From NCBI GenBank assembly GCA_002812745.2, contig NCSJ02000081.1, positions 1-64,000 on the forward strand: a stretch of 64,000 bases of DNA. Direction: 5' to 3'. This document shows, piece by piece, positions 1 through 11,399 of this stretch. How positions within the stretch are numbered: the stretch's first letter is position 1; the number at the start of each line of letters is the position of its first letter. The DNA comes from Scytalidium lignicola. Its lineage: Eukaryota; Ascomycota; Leotiomycetes. A model generated the notes under the pieces. That model was not told the origin of the DNA, made no database searches, and worked only from the letters and a program-made list of their open reading frames with translations. The position numbers and the translations under genes are program-made.

Positions 1-111
1 TTCAAAGTAATAGAATGGCAAAATAATGGGAATATTAGTGGAGGAAACCATGTACTGTAGCCTGAGGAGTCTCTACAGACGCCTATAAATTAGGAGGTCA
101 AATAAAGAGTA

Positions 112-905
112 ATGNATTGTAAAAAANAAAGTCTATTCTTATTTAAAAAGTCACTTTTAAGCTTAAAAGCATTGTTTGTCTTATTTAAACATGTTAAGCA
201 TATAACTACTACTTCAGCATACTTACTACTCATTTTAGCTAGCAAGTACTCCTCAACGACTCTCACCAAAATCCTCTTTAACTTGAAGGCTTGTTTTCAT
301 TTATCCTTAATCAAGGAATCAAAGATAATCTTTAAGAAGACATTGGGCACTAGCTGATCGAATTCATAATATACGAACAAAGTAACTATTCTAATCTCTA
401 ACAAGCAAACACCGAGGGAGTATATATCGTACTGCATGACATAATCCTTTTAAGGCAAATACCCTGACGCATCGAATGCCAGTACAAGTTCTTCTCCTAT
501 AGATCATCGCCTTGAAGGAGTGTCTTGCTCTGATCGAGTTAGAAGTTCATGAACCCCATGAGAAAAGCATAAGGTTCATAAGCTATGTCGTAGAAGATCA
601 ACGTCGATTCAAGGTGGATGTTCTTATGGACAAATCCGGCCGAATGCATGAATATGACAACTTTGGCAAGTTATCTTACCAGTAAAAATTACTCTTCTAA
701 AGGCCTTATTTCCTATTAGCTGTACTAGTTTAGTCTCTCTCTATGAAGATGTAACGTCATTATCCATCACAGACAATACCATCTTCGACATTTGATGACG
801 GTTGACTTTTACACAACGTGACGCTGTTAACTAGGTTACTATAGTCGTTCACCTAGATCATCCTCTTTAGATAATCCACAAATCCAAATAAATAACTGCC
901 GATGG
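112..905 (-). pseudogene. Kinase-like pseudogene, fungal HeLo/prion-associated type
   Basis: Read on the minus strand, 614-658 gives VIFMHSAGFVHKNIH, the catalytic-loop region of a fungal kinase-like family often attached to HeLo or prion-propagation N-termini. About 411-430 gives YDIYSLGVCLLEI (helix F region), and about 190-330 gives a C-terminal tail including YAEVVVICLTCL. The order is colinear. At least two frame changes and several in-frame stops (for example where Trp or Gln is expected) show decay. The loop reads HKN where active kinases have HRD, so even the ancestor was probably a pseudokinase; that fits my memory of this family. Likely ancestral role: sensing or scaffolding in non-self recognition, inferred from family. 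The N-terminal domain is not recognisable in the AT-rich sequence above about 905. Confidence 0.6.
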
Positions 906-1540
906 CTAATAGGTTGATAAAATGCTTTTTGTATACTTAATATACAGTTAGCCTTTGTTTGCTTTAAGACTTTACTATCCAGATACATCAATTTTGTACA
1001 CAGATAGTACATCGGTTGTATACAACGGAAATAATGTCTCCAAAACCTTACTCCTCAAAGGCTAATGCATAAAGTTGAGGTATCTATAGCCTATATGACT
1101 CTCTGTATCATTATCGCTCACGCCAACCCCTACTCTGTAAACTGGAGTTTGCTTGAGTATGCTATGAGCAGCCTTTAGACCCTTGTTATCTTAAGTACTA
1201 AACAAGAATAAGCGCAATGTATGGCTATGCCAAATTCGATTTCATCGAACACACTTGTAATTGATATATATATTTACACTAGCGAAGTACTTAGTGAACA
1301 TGTTAAGCGATGTATAAATACAAACTACATAATGAGAGAGTCCTTAAGTTGGCCATTACACCACCTGACTCCCCCTTAAATGGTTGTTGTTAACTTATGC
1401 TACGTCCACTTCTTGTCCCTTCCAATATCTCATATAGAGTACCTTCCTCTAGTAACTCAGTATTAAGATGATTTTGCAGTTGAAACTTAAGGTATAGTCA
1501 AGAGACTTTTAAGAATTATGAGCTTGTTTAATTTGTTGTA
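906..1540. other. Decayed sequence without a recognised gene
   Basis: Moderately AT-rich. It may hold the N-terminal part of the kinase-like pseudogene to its left on the minus strand, but I could not follow a frame with confidence. Nothing else was recognised. Confidence 0.35.
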
Positions 1541-1544
1541 GGAA

Positions 1545-2815
1545 TCACAGGTCATAATAACAACTCTATCCATGAAGATAAAGTAAGGAATAATGATGAC
1601 GACGATGATAACTTGCTACTGATCAAAGAGTTCTTAAATCTGGATTTACATTGTAAAATCTTAACATAAGACTATAATATTAACTATAACTCTAAAAACC
1701 TTGATAAGCAAGTACTTGATACAAATGAAAGCTGTATTAGCTTAAAACAATTAAGATTAGATAATGTTAAAAGATATACTCAAGGTATTCAAGGTATGTA
1801 TAAGAATTCTTTATTGTTAAAGGAATTAACTTCTTTATATAAACAAACTAATAATTTTCAAAAACAATAAGTTAAATACCTTTAGCCTTCAAGTTGTTAA
1901 TGTTTTTACTTGTAAGCTAAGTGAGTAACTTAACCTATCAAGTTATAACATATAATATAATCTTAAAAACGATTATTATATTAACAAGAATAAATGCTTA
2001 ATTCCTCAACTTAGGCTGGATAACTTAGTTTTTACATTTATGCTAACTTAAAGTAATCTCTCCTCTTATTATTACTTTACTCAGTTATCCGAAGATTAGA
2101 CTAGTCAACATGGTAATGATAAAACTATGTTATTAAGTATATTTAACAATCAAATGTTATAAGCCTTCTTTATACAGTTAGAGGAAAAGAGTAAAAGAAA
2201 GAAAGAGGATAAAAGCATGAATAAGCTTGAGAAAGATATACTTCTAACTTTTAAGAAGTAAGAGAAGTTATCATTTGTTACTTCTCCTAACTCCTTACAA
2301 CTCCTTTAGGACAATATTAAGTTATTACAAACTTTAATAAATGAGGAATATCATTAAAGTAAAGATATTTACAATATATTAAAGAAGTCTAAGTATAACT
2401 TCTTACTTAATAATCAAAGCCAGAAAGACAAGAAGTTACAAAATTAAGAGTAATAAGAAGAAGTAATAAAGGTGATTAATGTAAAAGACTATTATGTCCA
2501 AGATTTATAACTTCTAAGAAGGCTGTATTTTCACTTAAAATCTACTGAAGTTTTAATCATAGAATTTAATATTAATAAGTATTATTTCTAGATTTGTAGA
2601 ATATATACTCAACAAGTAATTGACTATTAGTTAAAGACAGTTTAATATTATGTTATATAAGATGAACAATTAAACAAGTATAACTCTTAGGTTAATGAGG
2701 ATAACATATAAATATATATATTATTATCACTTAACATAGAGTATTTTACAAACTTGTATATATTACTAAAGCTGAAAATTACAAGAATTCACAAGATATA
2801 TCTTAAACAGTATAA
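1545..2815 (+). pseudogene. Long decayed coding frame, unknown product
   Basis: A reading frame of roughly 400 codons can be followed on the plus strand with one probable frame change or lost intron near 1,865-1,915. It is broken by many TAA/TAG codons and, in the part I followed closely, hardly any TGA. They fall where Gln would fit a hydrophilic, Lys/Asn/Gln-rich protein: CAA/CAG changed to TAA/TAG, the RIP pattern. Visible pieces are an Asp-run near 1,600, a charged stretch IQLEEKSKRKKED near 2,175 and a C-terminal part with INKYYFQICRIYTQQ (one stop read as Gln). Product not recognised. The downstream gene-free sequence is the AT-rich block. Confidence 0.45.
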
Positions 2816-5570
2816 TNAAAAACAGAAAATCTTATAAGTACTTAGTTAATAATTATCCTCTCTAAATCAACGAAGAATAATTAAGAATCTTATTCTGCTT
2901 TATGTTCTTCTTTAAGCTTATAAATAATTAGTTATATTATAAACCTTTATCTTGAAAATTTCAAAAAACAAATTGTTAACAAAATATAATAATATTACCT
3001 CTTAATCTTTTAAGCTAAGTAAAGTCTAAAGTTAATCTTATACATCTTATAAGCTTCTTAAAGCCTTTTTGGTCTCTTTACTTCACTAAGCTTAACATTA
3101 AGCTATAAGCTTAAACTATAAAAAAAAAAGAGNAAAAAGCNAAAAATGCTCAAGTTCAAATTAGAAGACTAATAATAACAATTACAATTCTGTAAACACT
3201 TAATATAATCATAATAAATTAACGAAAATCATGTTTAAAGCTTATTATAACATTAGTTATTTATTTTAATAATACTTTAAAAACTTATCTTAAAGAATTA
3301 TATATACTTATAATATCTTCAACTGTTAAACCTAAGCTAAATGATCTTTAAGTTAAGACTAATCATAAATATACTTTAACTTTTCTTAATAATAATTGCT
3401 AACTAATACATATTGTACAAGGTCTTAACTTATATCTTTTATTATAACTCTTATAAAGTAAGAAAATTATAATAATTATCTGAAAGTTAAATTATAAATA
3501 TATTATAACTAGAAGTTAATTAAAGTAGAATATATTTATTAACTTTGTAACTTTTACATTAAAAGTTATACTATTAAAGAGTTATAATGATAATAATAAT
3601 AATTTAAGTTATAACAATTTTAATGTTTATAATAATNAAAAATTTTAATGAAGATGAATAAGAAGCTTTAAGCATAAAAAAAGTTATAGTTAAAAAAAAG
3701 ATGAACAATGTTTAATAACATAAAGGAAAAAGAGTAAGCCTTAAAATTAAATCTTTTGCTAATTTTCAGGCAAAACTTTAAATATAATACAAATATATTC
3801 AATTATAACACAAAAGAAAAAAGTAATAACTAAAGTAAAAAACAAAAGATCAAAAGATTTAACATTATAGTTTTAACCTTAATAAAATTAACTTTAAAAG
3901 TTAATTAATCTTCTAAACATTAACTTTAAAAGTGAACAGTTTATCTGTAAAACAGTCTGTTATAATATTATAAGGCTAAAGCTTTAAATGATGTACAATC
4001 AATTTATATAAAAAGAAAATAAGTTTATAAACCTTAACTAACTTATAAGATTATCTAATACTTATGTTATAACATTATAAAAGTATATAAAAGACTATCT
4101 GTGAACAGTAAAAGAGAATATAATATTAATCAAGTTAAAAGAGAAAAATTACTTGTAAACAAAAATTCATAAAGTTATATTTAGTCAAAATGAAGATAAA
4201 ATCTACAAGTATTATTCGAAAAAGTTAAAAAGGATATACAATTATACTTTATAATATTAAGCTTAACAATGTTAATTATATAACAACGAATAAACATAAT
4301 GCTTTACTTGTTTGATCTTTTTAACTTTTAAACTTAAAAAACTTTAATAATAAGTTTTATTAAAAATTATTTGTATATTAAAATATCTGACATACATCTT
4401 TAATGAGATCTTGATAGAATAATCTTATTATAGTCTGTAAACTTTTAATAAAAGCTATTAACAAGTTTACTTTTTACTTATTCTTCTAATTGTATACTTT
4501 TATAAAAGTAATATAAGAAGTACTCTTGAAGTTAAAAATTAATAATTGTTATTCGTTATTGTTAATATAAGATTAACTGTAAAATCATTCTTTTCTTAAT
4601 AATATAATAATAAGAATAAAAGAAAAGCAAGGAAAAACAAACAAGTTCTTACTTAAATGGATATTTATACTCTTCGTATAATTTGTTTTATTATATCTTC
4701 TATGATCTTAATCTCTTTTTCTCTTTAGTTAAGCAAAAGTATTATTACCTTTTCATCAAATCTTTTTATGATTTGTTTTATTGCATTTCTTATAATCTTA
4801 ATCTTTTCTTCTCTTTAGTCAAGTAAAAACATTATAATTTTTTTTATTATTATCGNTTTTTTGTTATTACTTTTACTATTACTTTTATAATCTTAATCTC
4901 TTCTCCTCTCTGGTCATGCAAAAGTGTTATAACCTCTTTACTATAATAATTTCTTACTATTACTTTTACTATTACTTTTATAATCTTAATCTCTTCTTCT
5001 TTCTAGTTAAGCAAAACTGATTTCATGTTTGTTAGATATTTTATACTTAATTTGAGAATATCAAACATACAACAAAACTTAAGAGTTAATCTTAGCATGT
5101 TTTCCTTAACTCAAACATATAACAAAACTTGAGAATTAGTCTTAATAGTTTTCCTTATTATTTTAATATAAATTATAACCAAAGTTAATATTATTTTAAT
5201 TATTAATTTATAATCTAAAAAGAAGTCATCTATTAATCAGTAAAAAACATTAATTGTTAACATTAAAACAAAGTATTATTAATTAAAGTTTAATCAGATC
5301 AATTTTATACATTTCAATTTTATAACTATATATTAAATAATATAATATTGAAGGTAATATGCTTATATAAACTTTAAGTGTGGCTTTATTTACTTAAATT
5401 AGCGTTGTAAAGTTATATGCCACTTTGTTAATCAAGTATGTTATAATAAACAATGTGTAACGTACCTCGTATACCCGTTAATAGAGTATCCGGACATCTA
5501 CTCTATGTAGATATCGTATCGTTCGCTCAGGGGCTCGCACACGAATGTAAAGTTACAAGCACTGGTTGAG
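2816..5570. other. AT-rich RIP-type block
   Basis: Very AT-rich sequence with frequent TA-containing words, A and T runs, and single N characters beside homopolymers. At 4,680-5,000 a short phrase recurs several times on the plus strand, approximately 'ttataatcttaatctcttctcctct', which suggests a degenerate tandem repeat. No gene recognised. Confidence 0.6.
4670..5010. repeat. Degenerate tandem repeat, unit about 80-110 bp
   Basis: A phrase close to 'tataatcttaatctcttc' followed by 'tctctttagt(t/c)aagcaaaa' recurs four times, near 4,700, 4,790, 4,885 and 4,980. Spacing is roughly 90 bp. Copies differ mostly by C/T and by length of T-runs. Origin unknown. Confidence 0.5.
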
Positions 5571-5587
5571 TAGTTGATGGTGAACGT

Positions 5588-6215
5588 CACTTTTTATCAA
5601 ACTGGGAACAGACGTGGCTGCCTGAATCTGCACTGGAGAGGGCAAAAAAGTTGATAGATAAGTATTTAGCTGGACTCCAATCTTCACGGTCCAAGAGCTC
5701 TGAGAAGCACAAAGAAAGGGTTTGTCTAGAGTGCAAGCAGAAAATAAGCGCTGGTGGAGTAGACAAGCCAAAGTCAAAGAAACGGCGAGGACAACCTCCG
5801 AAGTTGAAGCCAATTAATCCTTTACATCCCTTGGAAGCATCCCAAGAGCAACCAGTCTTTAATAATACTACAAGACCAAAGTCTCGAACGACCTGCAATC
5901 AATCCAGGCCGGATAAAGATGAGTTTTCGGACCTTAACTAGCCTGTAGGTTTGTCTAGTATTCACTTTGCAACGTCGCAGCAGCAAATCGAGGAAATCCC
6001 ATAAACAGTAGAAGAAGATATGATGGTAGTCCAGAAAGGAGGAAAGATACACAAGGGCAGAGATCAATGAGGTTATGCCTCATCGGAAATGTGAGATCGA
6101 GTGGTATTATTTCAAGAAGTTGAAGAAGCACGATCGAACTTTACAGCATTAGACAAGAAAAGGAGGTCAAAGAGGGAGAAGGCAAGAGACTAAGCCTACC
6201 AGTAGAATATAAGCC
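5588..6215 (+). pseudogene. AT-hook protein remnant, copy A
   Basis: The open part runs 5,591-5,941 and continues in broken frames to about 6,200. It contains NWEQTWLPESALERAKKLID, then an AT-hook-like KKRRGQPPKLKP near 5,776-5,811 (minor-groove DNA binding). After 5,941 a shifted frame gives CEIEWYYFKKLKKHDRTL. The block from about 5,918 to 6,190 is matched by copy B at 13,280-13,570, where most differences are G-to-A or C-to-T. The 5' end is cut off at the AT-rich block, so a Myb-like domain like the one in copy B is missing. Likely a DNA-binding protein; exact role unknown. Confidence 0.5.
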
Positions 6216-6392
6216 GACATGGATAAGTTAAGGTGAAAGAATAAGAGCAAAGACACTGAAATATATAATTTTATGTTGTAATAAGTGGAGGGCAACATTT
6301 ACAAGACTTTATGCACAGTTATATTATAATATAGCTCTATTACTCATTGTTGTTCAAGTTAGGATAATATTCCCCTGGTTCAAGACATCACT

Positions 6393-7095
6393 TTGACTAC
6401 AACGAGTAGTGTAGTTGTAAACAAGCCCCCGAGATCTCCTCGTCTAGCATACACAGTTAATGACGGTGGAGTGTACATTTCCTACTACTTCTGTAGAAGA
6501 TTATCTGCATCACTGCTACTGCTATCATTCATCCCCTTCGTTATGTTTTCCTTAGCCTTTAATTGCTCAACACCCATTATTCTCATTGTCTCTAGCATCT
6601 TCTCTAACTGTGATCCTTTATCTTGCTTTACAAGAATCTAATCATCAAACTTCTCACCTTCTTCTTAATGATGACGGATATATACAAAGCATTCTTACCA
6701 AGCATCTAGACCTCGAGTCTTATATCTGATTAGTTTTTTGTAATGTCCACACCAGAACTGCCAATAACGCCTGTGCTCAATGTGACATTCTCTGACATGG
6801 CTTTCCTTCTCTTCCTCATCGTTGCCGTTTGCATCAGCTTGATGCTTGTCTTGTAAATGTGCTTTAAAGGTCTTTTTTGTATAGTATACTTCTTCACATT
6901 CATTACAATACTATATATTAGGCTAAGGGGTAAAAGTTTTCGTGTTTTTTCCAGTCATCTTCTAACTCGAACGTCTTTAAGCAATCTAAAAAGGTGTAAT
7001 GGTAATCAATGGCGGTCATATCTTTGAATTTCTCCTTTTGAGCTTGATAAAAAGCTTGCTTTAGCTTATGGTGTTAGAATCTAACTAGGAAGTTA
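6393..7095 (-). pseudogene. C2H2 zinc-finger protein pseudogene
   Basis: On the minus strand, about 6,842-6,907 gives a C2H2 finger (CNECEEVYYTKKTFKAHLQ, then DKH; C-x2-C-x13-H-x4-H). Downstream near 6,740-6,760 lies QFWCGHYKKLI, then RGLDAW near 6,700. This order, finger followed by FWCG and an 'RGLDAWxERFxHI' motif, is typical of a large fungal C2H2 family, presumed transcription regulators. The rest is acidic and Ser-rich. Stops occur where Asp/Gln/Trp codons would be expected, and one frame shift precedes the finger. The ordinary base composition contrasts with the AT-rich block upstream. Confidence 0.6.
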
Positions 7096-7099
7096 GAAG

Positions 7100-7430
7100 A
7101 GAGAGTGAAAGAAGTGTAAAGGCAGAAGGCCAAGTAAGTCCAGAAGTAAAAGGAGGAAAAGATAAAGATAGTCAGATTGTGTGTACGTGTCTGATAAGCC
7201 AAATGCAGGGTATTCTTAATCTATCAAGGAATTAGGTGATCATATGCAAGGTAATTGTATTGCAGATACAGGAATGCATATCTTGATTACCACATTACAG
7301 GAAAGTAAAAGGTATACGCCTTTATACACCAAGGCTCATCACATAACCTAACATTCATTAGCCACGGACATTCCATAAGCTACCTTTTAGCACTTATCAG
7401 GTTGTGACAGTAAGAATTATAATAAAATCT
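7100..7430. other. Intergenic, no gene seen
   Basis: Mixed composition; possibly the 5' region of the zinc-finger pseudogene. No motif recognised. Confidence 0.4.
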
Positions 7431-10090
7431 GTAAAGTTTTTTTAATTATATGCTAATTATCTAATTAAAAATAGCTTAAAATCCTTTTTCTATAAGATTT
7501 TCTGTTTTATTATTTATACTATTATGTTTTACTTATTTTATTACTTTTAATTGTACTTTATTAATATCTAACAGTTATTTTAAAGTATTAAATAACNTTT
7601 TTTTTAATTATAAAGTTAGTTAAATTTGTAATTTTTTTAATCTATTATACTTTAATAATTTAATATTATTTGTACACTTAGCAAAAGTACATTATATTAA
7701 TTATAAGTTGCNTTTTTTGTATAATTCTTAACTTAACAAAATAATTGTATAATAATTTTAAATTTGTACATATAATTAGTAAGAAGTTGATTTCAAGGAT
7801 TTTTTTAATAGTTAACTTAATTATAACTTTTATATTAAATTTGTAAGCTATTTTGTATAATTTTAAAGTTAAAATACTATATATAACTTTTTTTACATTT
7901 AATCGATGTTTAGTATAATGTATTTGTATTTCTCTTACAGTTTATAAGTATTACGGTATAATTAATTTATAATAATAAGTTTTTATTATTTATAAATAAA
8001 ACGTTTATAAAGATTAATAATTGTAATGTTTTTTTTTATCAAGCTTAACAAATTGTANTTTTTTTAATAGTGTTCTAAATCTACTATTATAATCGTTTAT
8101 TTAGCGATTTTACATTTTTTTTGCTAGAATTAATAGTTTAAACGGTTATTAATAAGTTATATAATGTTTTTAATTAGCAAACTAAAGCTATATAAGCTTT
8201 TTAAGTATATTATATAATATATTACTTTTTAATAATAAAATTTTAATATATAATTCTTCATAAATTTGTAATAATAGCTGTTTTTTTTGTTATAAGCTAT
8301 AAGTTAACATATTAACACTTTTGAGTAAGTAAAGTTCTAATATTATTTAATTGTATAGTACNTTTTATTAAACTTGANTTTTTTTGTTAGTAATTAACAT
8401 TTTATATTCTTTTGCTAGAAAATTAGCTTTTTTTTAACTATTCTTGTTTAAGTTCAGTAAATTGGACATTTTTAACGAACAAGGTATTATTAGTTTAAAG
8501 CTTTATAACATTAAAAAGTTTAATATTATATAATAAATAAAGATTATATATTAACAGTTTTATAGTAAATGCTTTGATATAATAAGAGTAATAAGTTTAG
8601 AATTAGTAATTTTTAGCTTTAAAGATTTTATAAAGTAATTTTACATCTTGTAAAATTAAACTTTTACAAAGATTAAGTTATTTTATAAGCTTTAAAAATA
8701 ACTATATATAGAAATTTTAATTTAGTAAAGTAGTAAATTATATATATGTTTATAAAATGTTTTATAAGTATAAGTTTATGCTTTTGTGCTTTATAATAAT
8801 AATATAAAGAATAATATACTAGTTAATGTATTAAATAGTAAATAATTAAGTTAAAACAAGCTTTTTCTTATTATTCTTATAAGCTTATATTATAAAATAT
8901 GATTTTTAAAAGCTTTTTCAATTCTTTTGTTTTTAATTTTATTTACAAACTTAACATTGAATATACATATATTATTAAGTATATTTTAAAAGTTTATAAT
9001 TTCAAAAATANTTTTTTTCGAGTAATTCTAATATTTTAGCTTAATATAAAACTGTAAATTAAAANTTTTAGNTTTTTTATTTTATAAGAAAATAGTAATT
9101 TCAAAGTATTTACAAAGNTTTTTTACGTTTATATTTTACGAATAATACTAATAATAAAGTAATAACTATAATTAACTTATTAAANTTTTTTAATGCTTTT
9201 TAATAGCTATAATTTCCGATTTTAACTTTAACAACTTAATTTTATTAATTTCTTTTATAAGTATAAAGTATAGTTTTATAATTATTAACTTGAATAGTAT
9301 ATTTTTATACAATAATGTTAATATATATATTTCTTCGTTTATACTTATAAGTTTGTATAGCTTTTCCTAGCTTCTGTTTTAGTTTGTATTTTTTTGTTTT
9401 CTACACAAGAACATTTGAATTTAATAATAAATTGTAAATAGCATTTATATTAAAGCTATTATACATATTAATTATATTTTATACTCATTATTTTACTCTA
9501 ACTTTACTAATTTTCTTTATAGTTTTCTTGATTGTTATNAACTTTTTGATTAATAATTAAAGTTAAAGTGTTAAAGTTTAATATACATGAGTAAGTATTA
9601 TAAACTAATAGTGTAAAAACAAGTTTATTAAGTTTTACTAAGTTGTTAATAGTTTTAAATGTTATTTGTAAAGTTATATTTTTGTTAAGATTGCGGATTT
9701 TAACTATAATTATTTAATAAGTATATTGTATAAATGTATAATTAAAGCTAATATTGTTTTATAAGTTAAATCTAAACNTTTTTTAACAACNTTTTTATAA
9801 CATTAGTAATGAGCATAAAATTTAATAAAATATTCTAATATATTTTTGTTAATATTATAGTTTGTACAATTTAATATATACTGTAATTTAACTATTAACA
9901 AGTAGTTGAAATATTAGTATAAATATTATAATTTTACATTAATTAAAAAATAAAAGNTTTTTTTAATAAATTAAAAACAAGAATTTTTAAAAATATATTT
10001 TAAAGTAAAAAGTTATAATTGAATTATCATATAATTAAAATGCATTTTTGTAAAATAATAAGTAAATTTGTAAAATTATTAAAATATATG
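7431..10090. other. AT-rich RIP-type block
   Basis: Extremely AT-rich with long T runs and about fourteen single N characters, nearly all directly before a T run. No frame could be followed on either strand. It ends abruptly at about 10,095. Confidence 0.65.
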
Positions 10091-10095
10091 TTTAA

Positions 10096-11320
10096 TTAGT
10101 ATTTAACGAGGCAGCAAGTGTGCATCAGGAAACCGCGACCTTCCGCACCAGGAAACGCGGTGTGCACGGACCAGTCGCCGCCTGAGCGGGGTATAAGAGC
10201 TCGTGCTGNCCCCCCCATTTCGACATCCTTCTTGCCAGTTTTCTCTCTCCAATTTCTCTTCCTCCTCTGCCGCCTAACACTGCCGTCCAACGCTGCTGTT
10301 CATGCCGGTGATCTCCACCCTCATGCTGTGACACGCTACTTTCGCTTTCGGCCCTTCTGCCTGGTCCGCGCAGGTCTCTCGACCAGCCCTCCCTTCTCTC
10401 GGTCTCCTAGTCGCAGTTGAGATCCATCCTTCAAGCAGGACTCTTCCAATCGACGCCTAATCTTGATGCTGCTACTGGTCCTCAATGTCCTAGTCTCGGA
10501 ATCGCCGTGCTATCAGCTGAGATACGAGCTCGACCAGCTCCAAGCGCCCTCGATCTGCCTCGCCGTCGCGCTCTCATGTAAGTTGATCCCCTCCAGGAAG
10601 AAAGAGCTGGGAAATGGAGTGCGTTTCGAAATAGCACTTGCCCAATCGCAAAAATGCCGCAGGCTGACGTGGCCGGATTGACGCCTAGCCGTGATTCAGC
10701 TGGGATGGTTGAGATGACGTGGACGGAGTTGTTCTTGTATTGGTGGCTTTCTTCTTGCGACAACTGAGTCTAGTGGACTGTCTAGGCTGGTTCAAAATAA
10801 TCAAGATCATACGAGGAGTGTAAGAAGCATGACACAAATTGACCTTGTGCTGGATTCATTGGATGTCGAAGATGGGATCGACGGGAGCACAATTACAGCT
10901 GAGGGGCTTGGATGAGCGGGAAATGAAGCTTCCGGAGTCATGCGACCTTGTTCCTTTGAAATTGACTCTGTCCTTTACTTTACATTCTCGTTAGCATATT
11001 CCAGATTGAGAAATCAAGTTGCTGGTCACCGGCTGTTCACATACATGGTTTTGAAGTTTTGGGTCAAGCGCAAGACTCAAGGATTTCAATCCTTGCAACT
11101 ACAACGAGTCTCTCTTGACTGAGCCTTGAATGTATTACCAACAAGGCTGAGAGGAAGAGGGCGCAGGAGGATTTTCAGCGGATCTAGCGGTATGGAAACG
11201 GCTAGGTCAAAGTAAGAGGTAGGCTTGGGCGAGTCTGCAGCAAGTCATGCACAACAAGACAAGATTATAAGAAGCCTTAGGATGCTCAACCTCCTTGTGA
11301 AATCCTAAACTAGGATTAAT
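10096..11320. other. GC-richer island, unidentified
   Basis: The composition changes sharply near 10,096. The first 350 bp resemble a fungal core promoter on the plus strand: a TATA-like 'ggtataagagc' at 10,189-10,199, then long CT-rich tracts. A possible splice donor 'catgtaagttg' lies near 10,575. It could be a promoter and 5' exon, or a solo LTR. Short frames here (10,118-10,420, 10,482-10,763) do not resemble known proteins. Around 11,100-11,280 the sequence has coding-like texture, but I could not identify it. Confidence 0.35.
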
Positions 11321-11399
11321 AGCTAACGAGGCTTAGCTTGTTTTCGATAATTTTAAATCTCTGTTTCGCTTGAGATGACTTTTACTCCAAGACAATATA

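Noticed and set aside
1545..2815. A nonstandard genetic code reading TAA/TAG as Gln
   Set aside because: The vWA/protease gene and the MADS exon use ordinary codons, TGA also replaces CGA/TGG in other genes, and copy pairs show C-to-T change. RIP explains it.
4670..5010. CRISPR array
   Set aside because: The repeated phrase is degenerate, T-rich and without unique spacers of constant length; the window is fungal.
10096..10763. Several short frames in the GC-richer island
   Set aside because: They overlap on both strands, have no recognisable domain and fit chance openness in GC-rich DNA.
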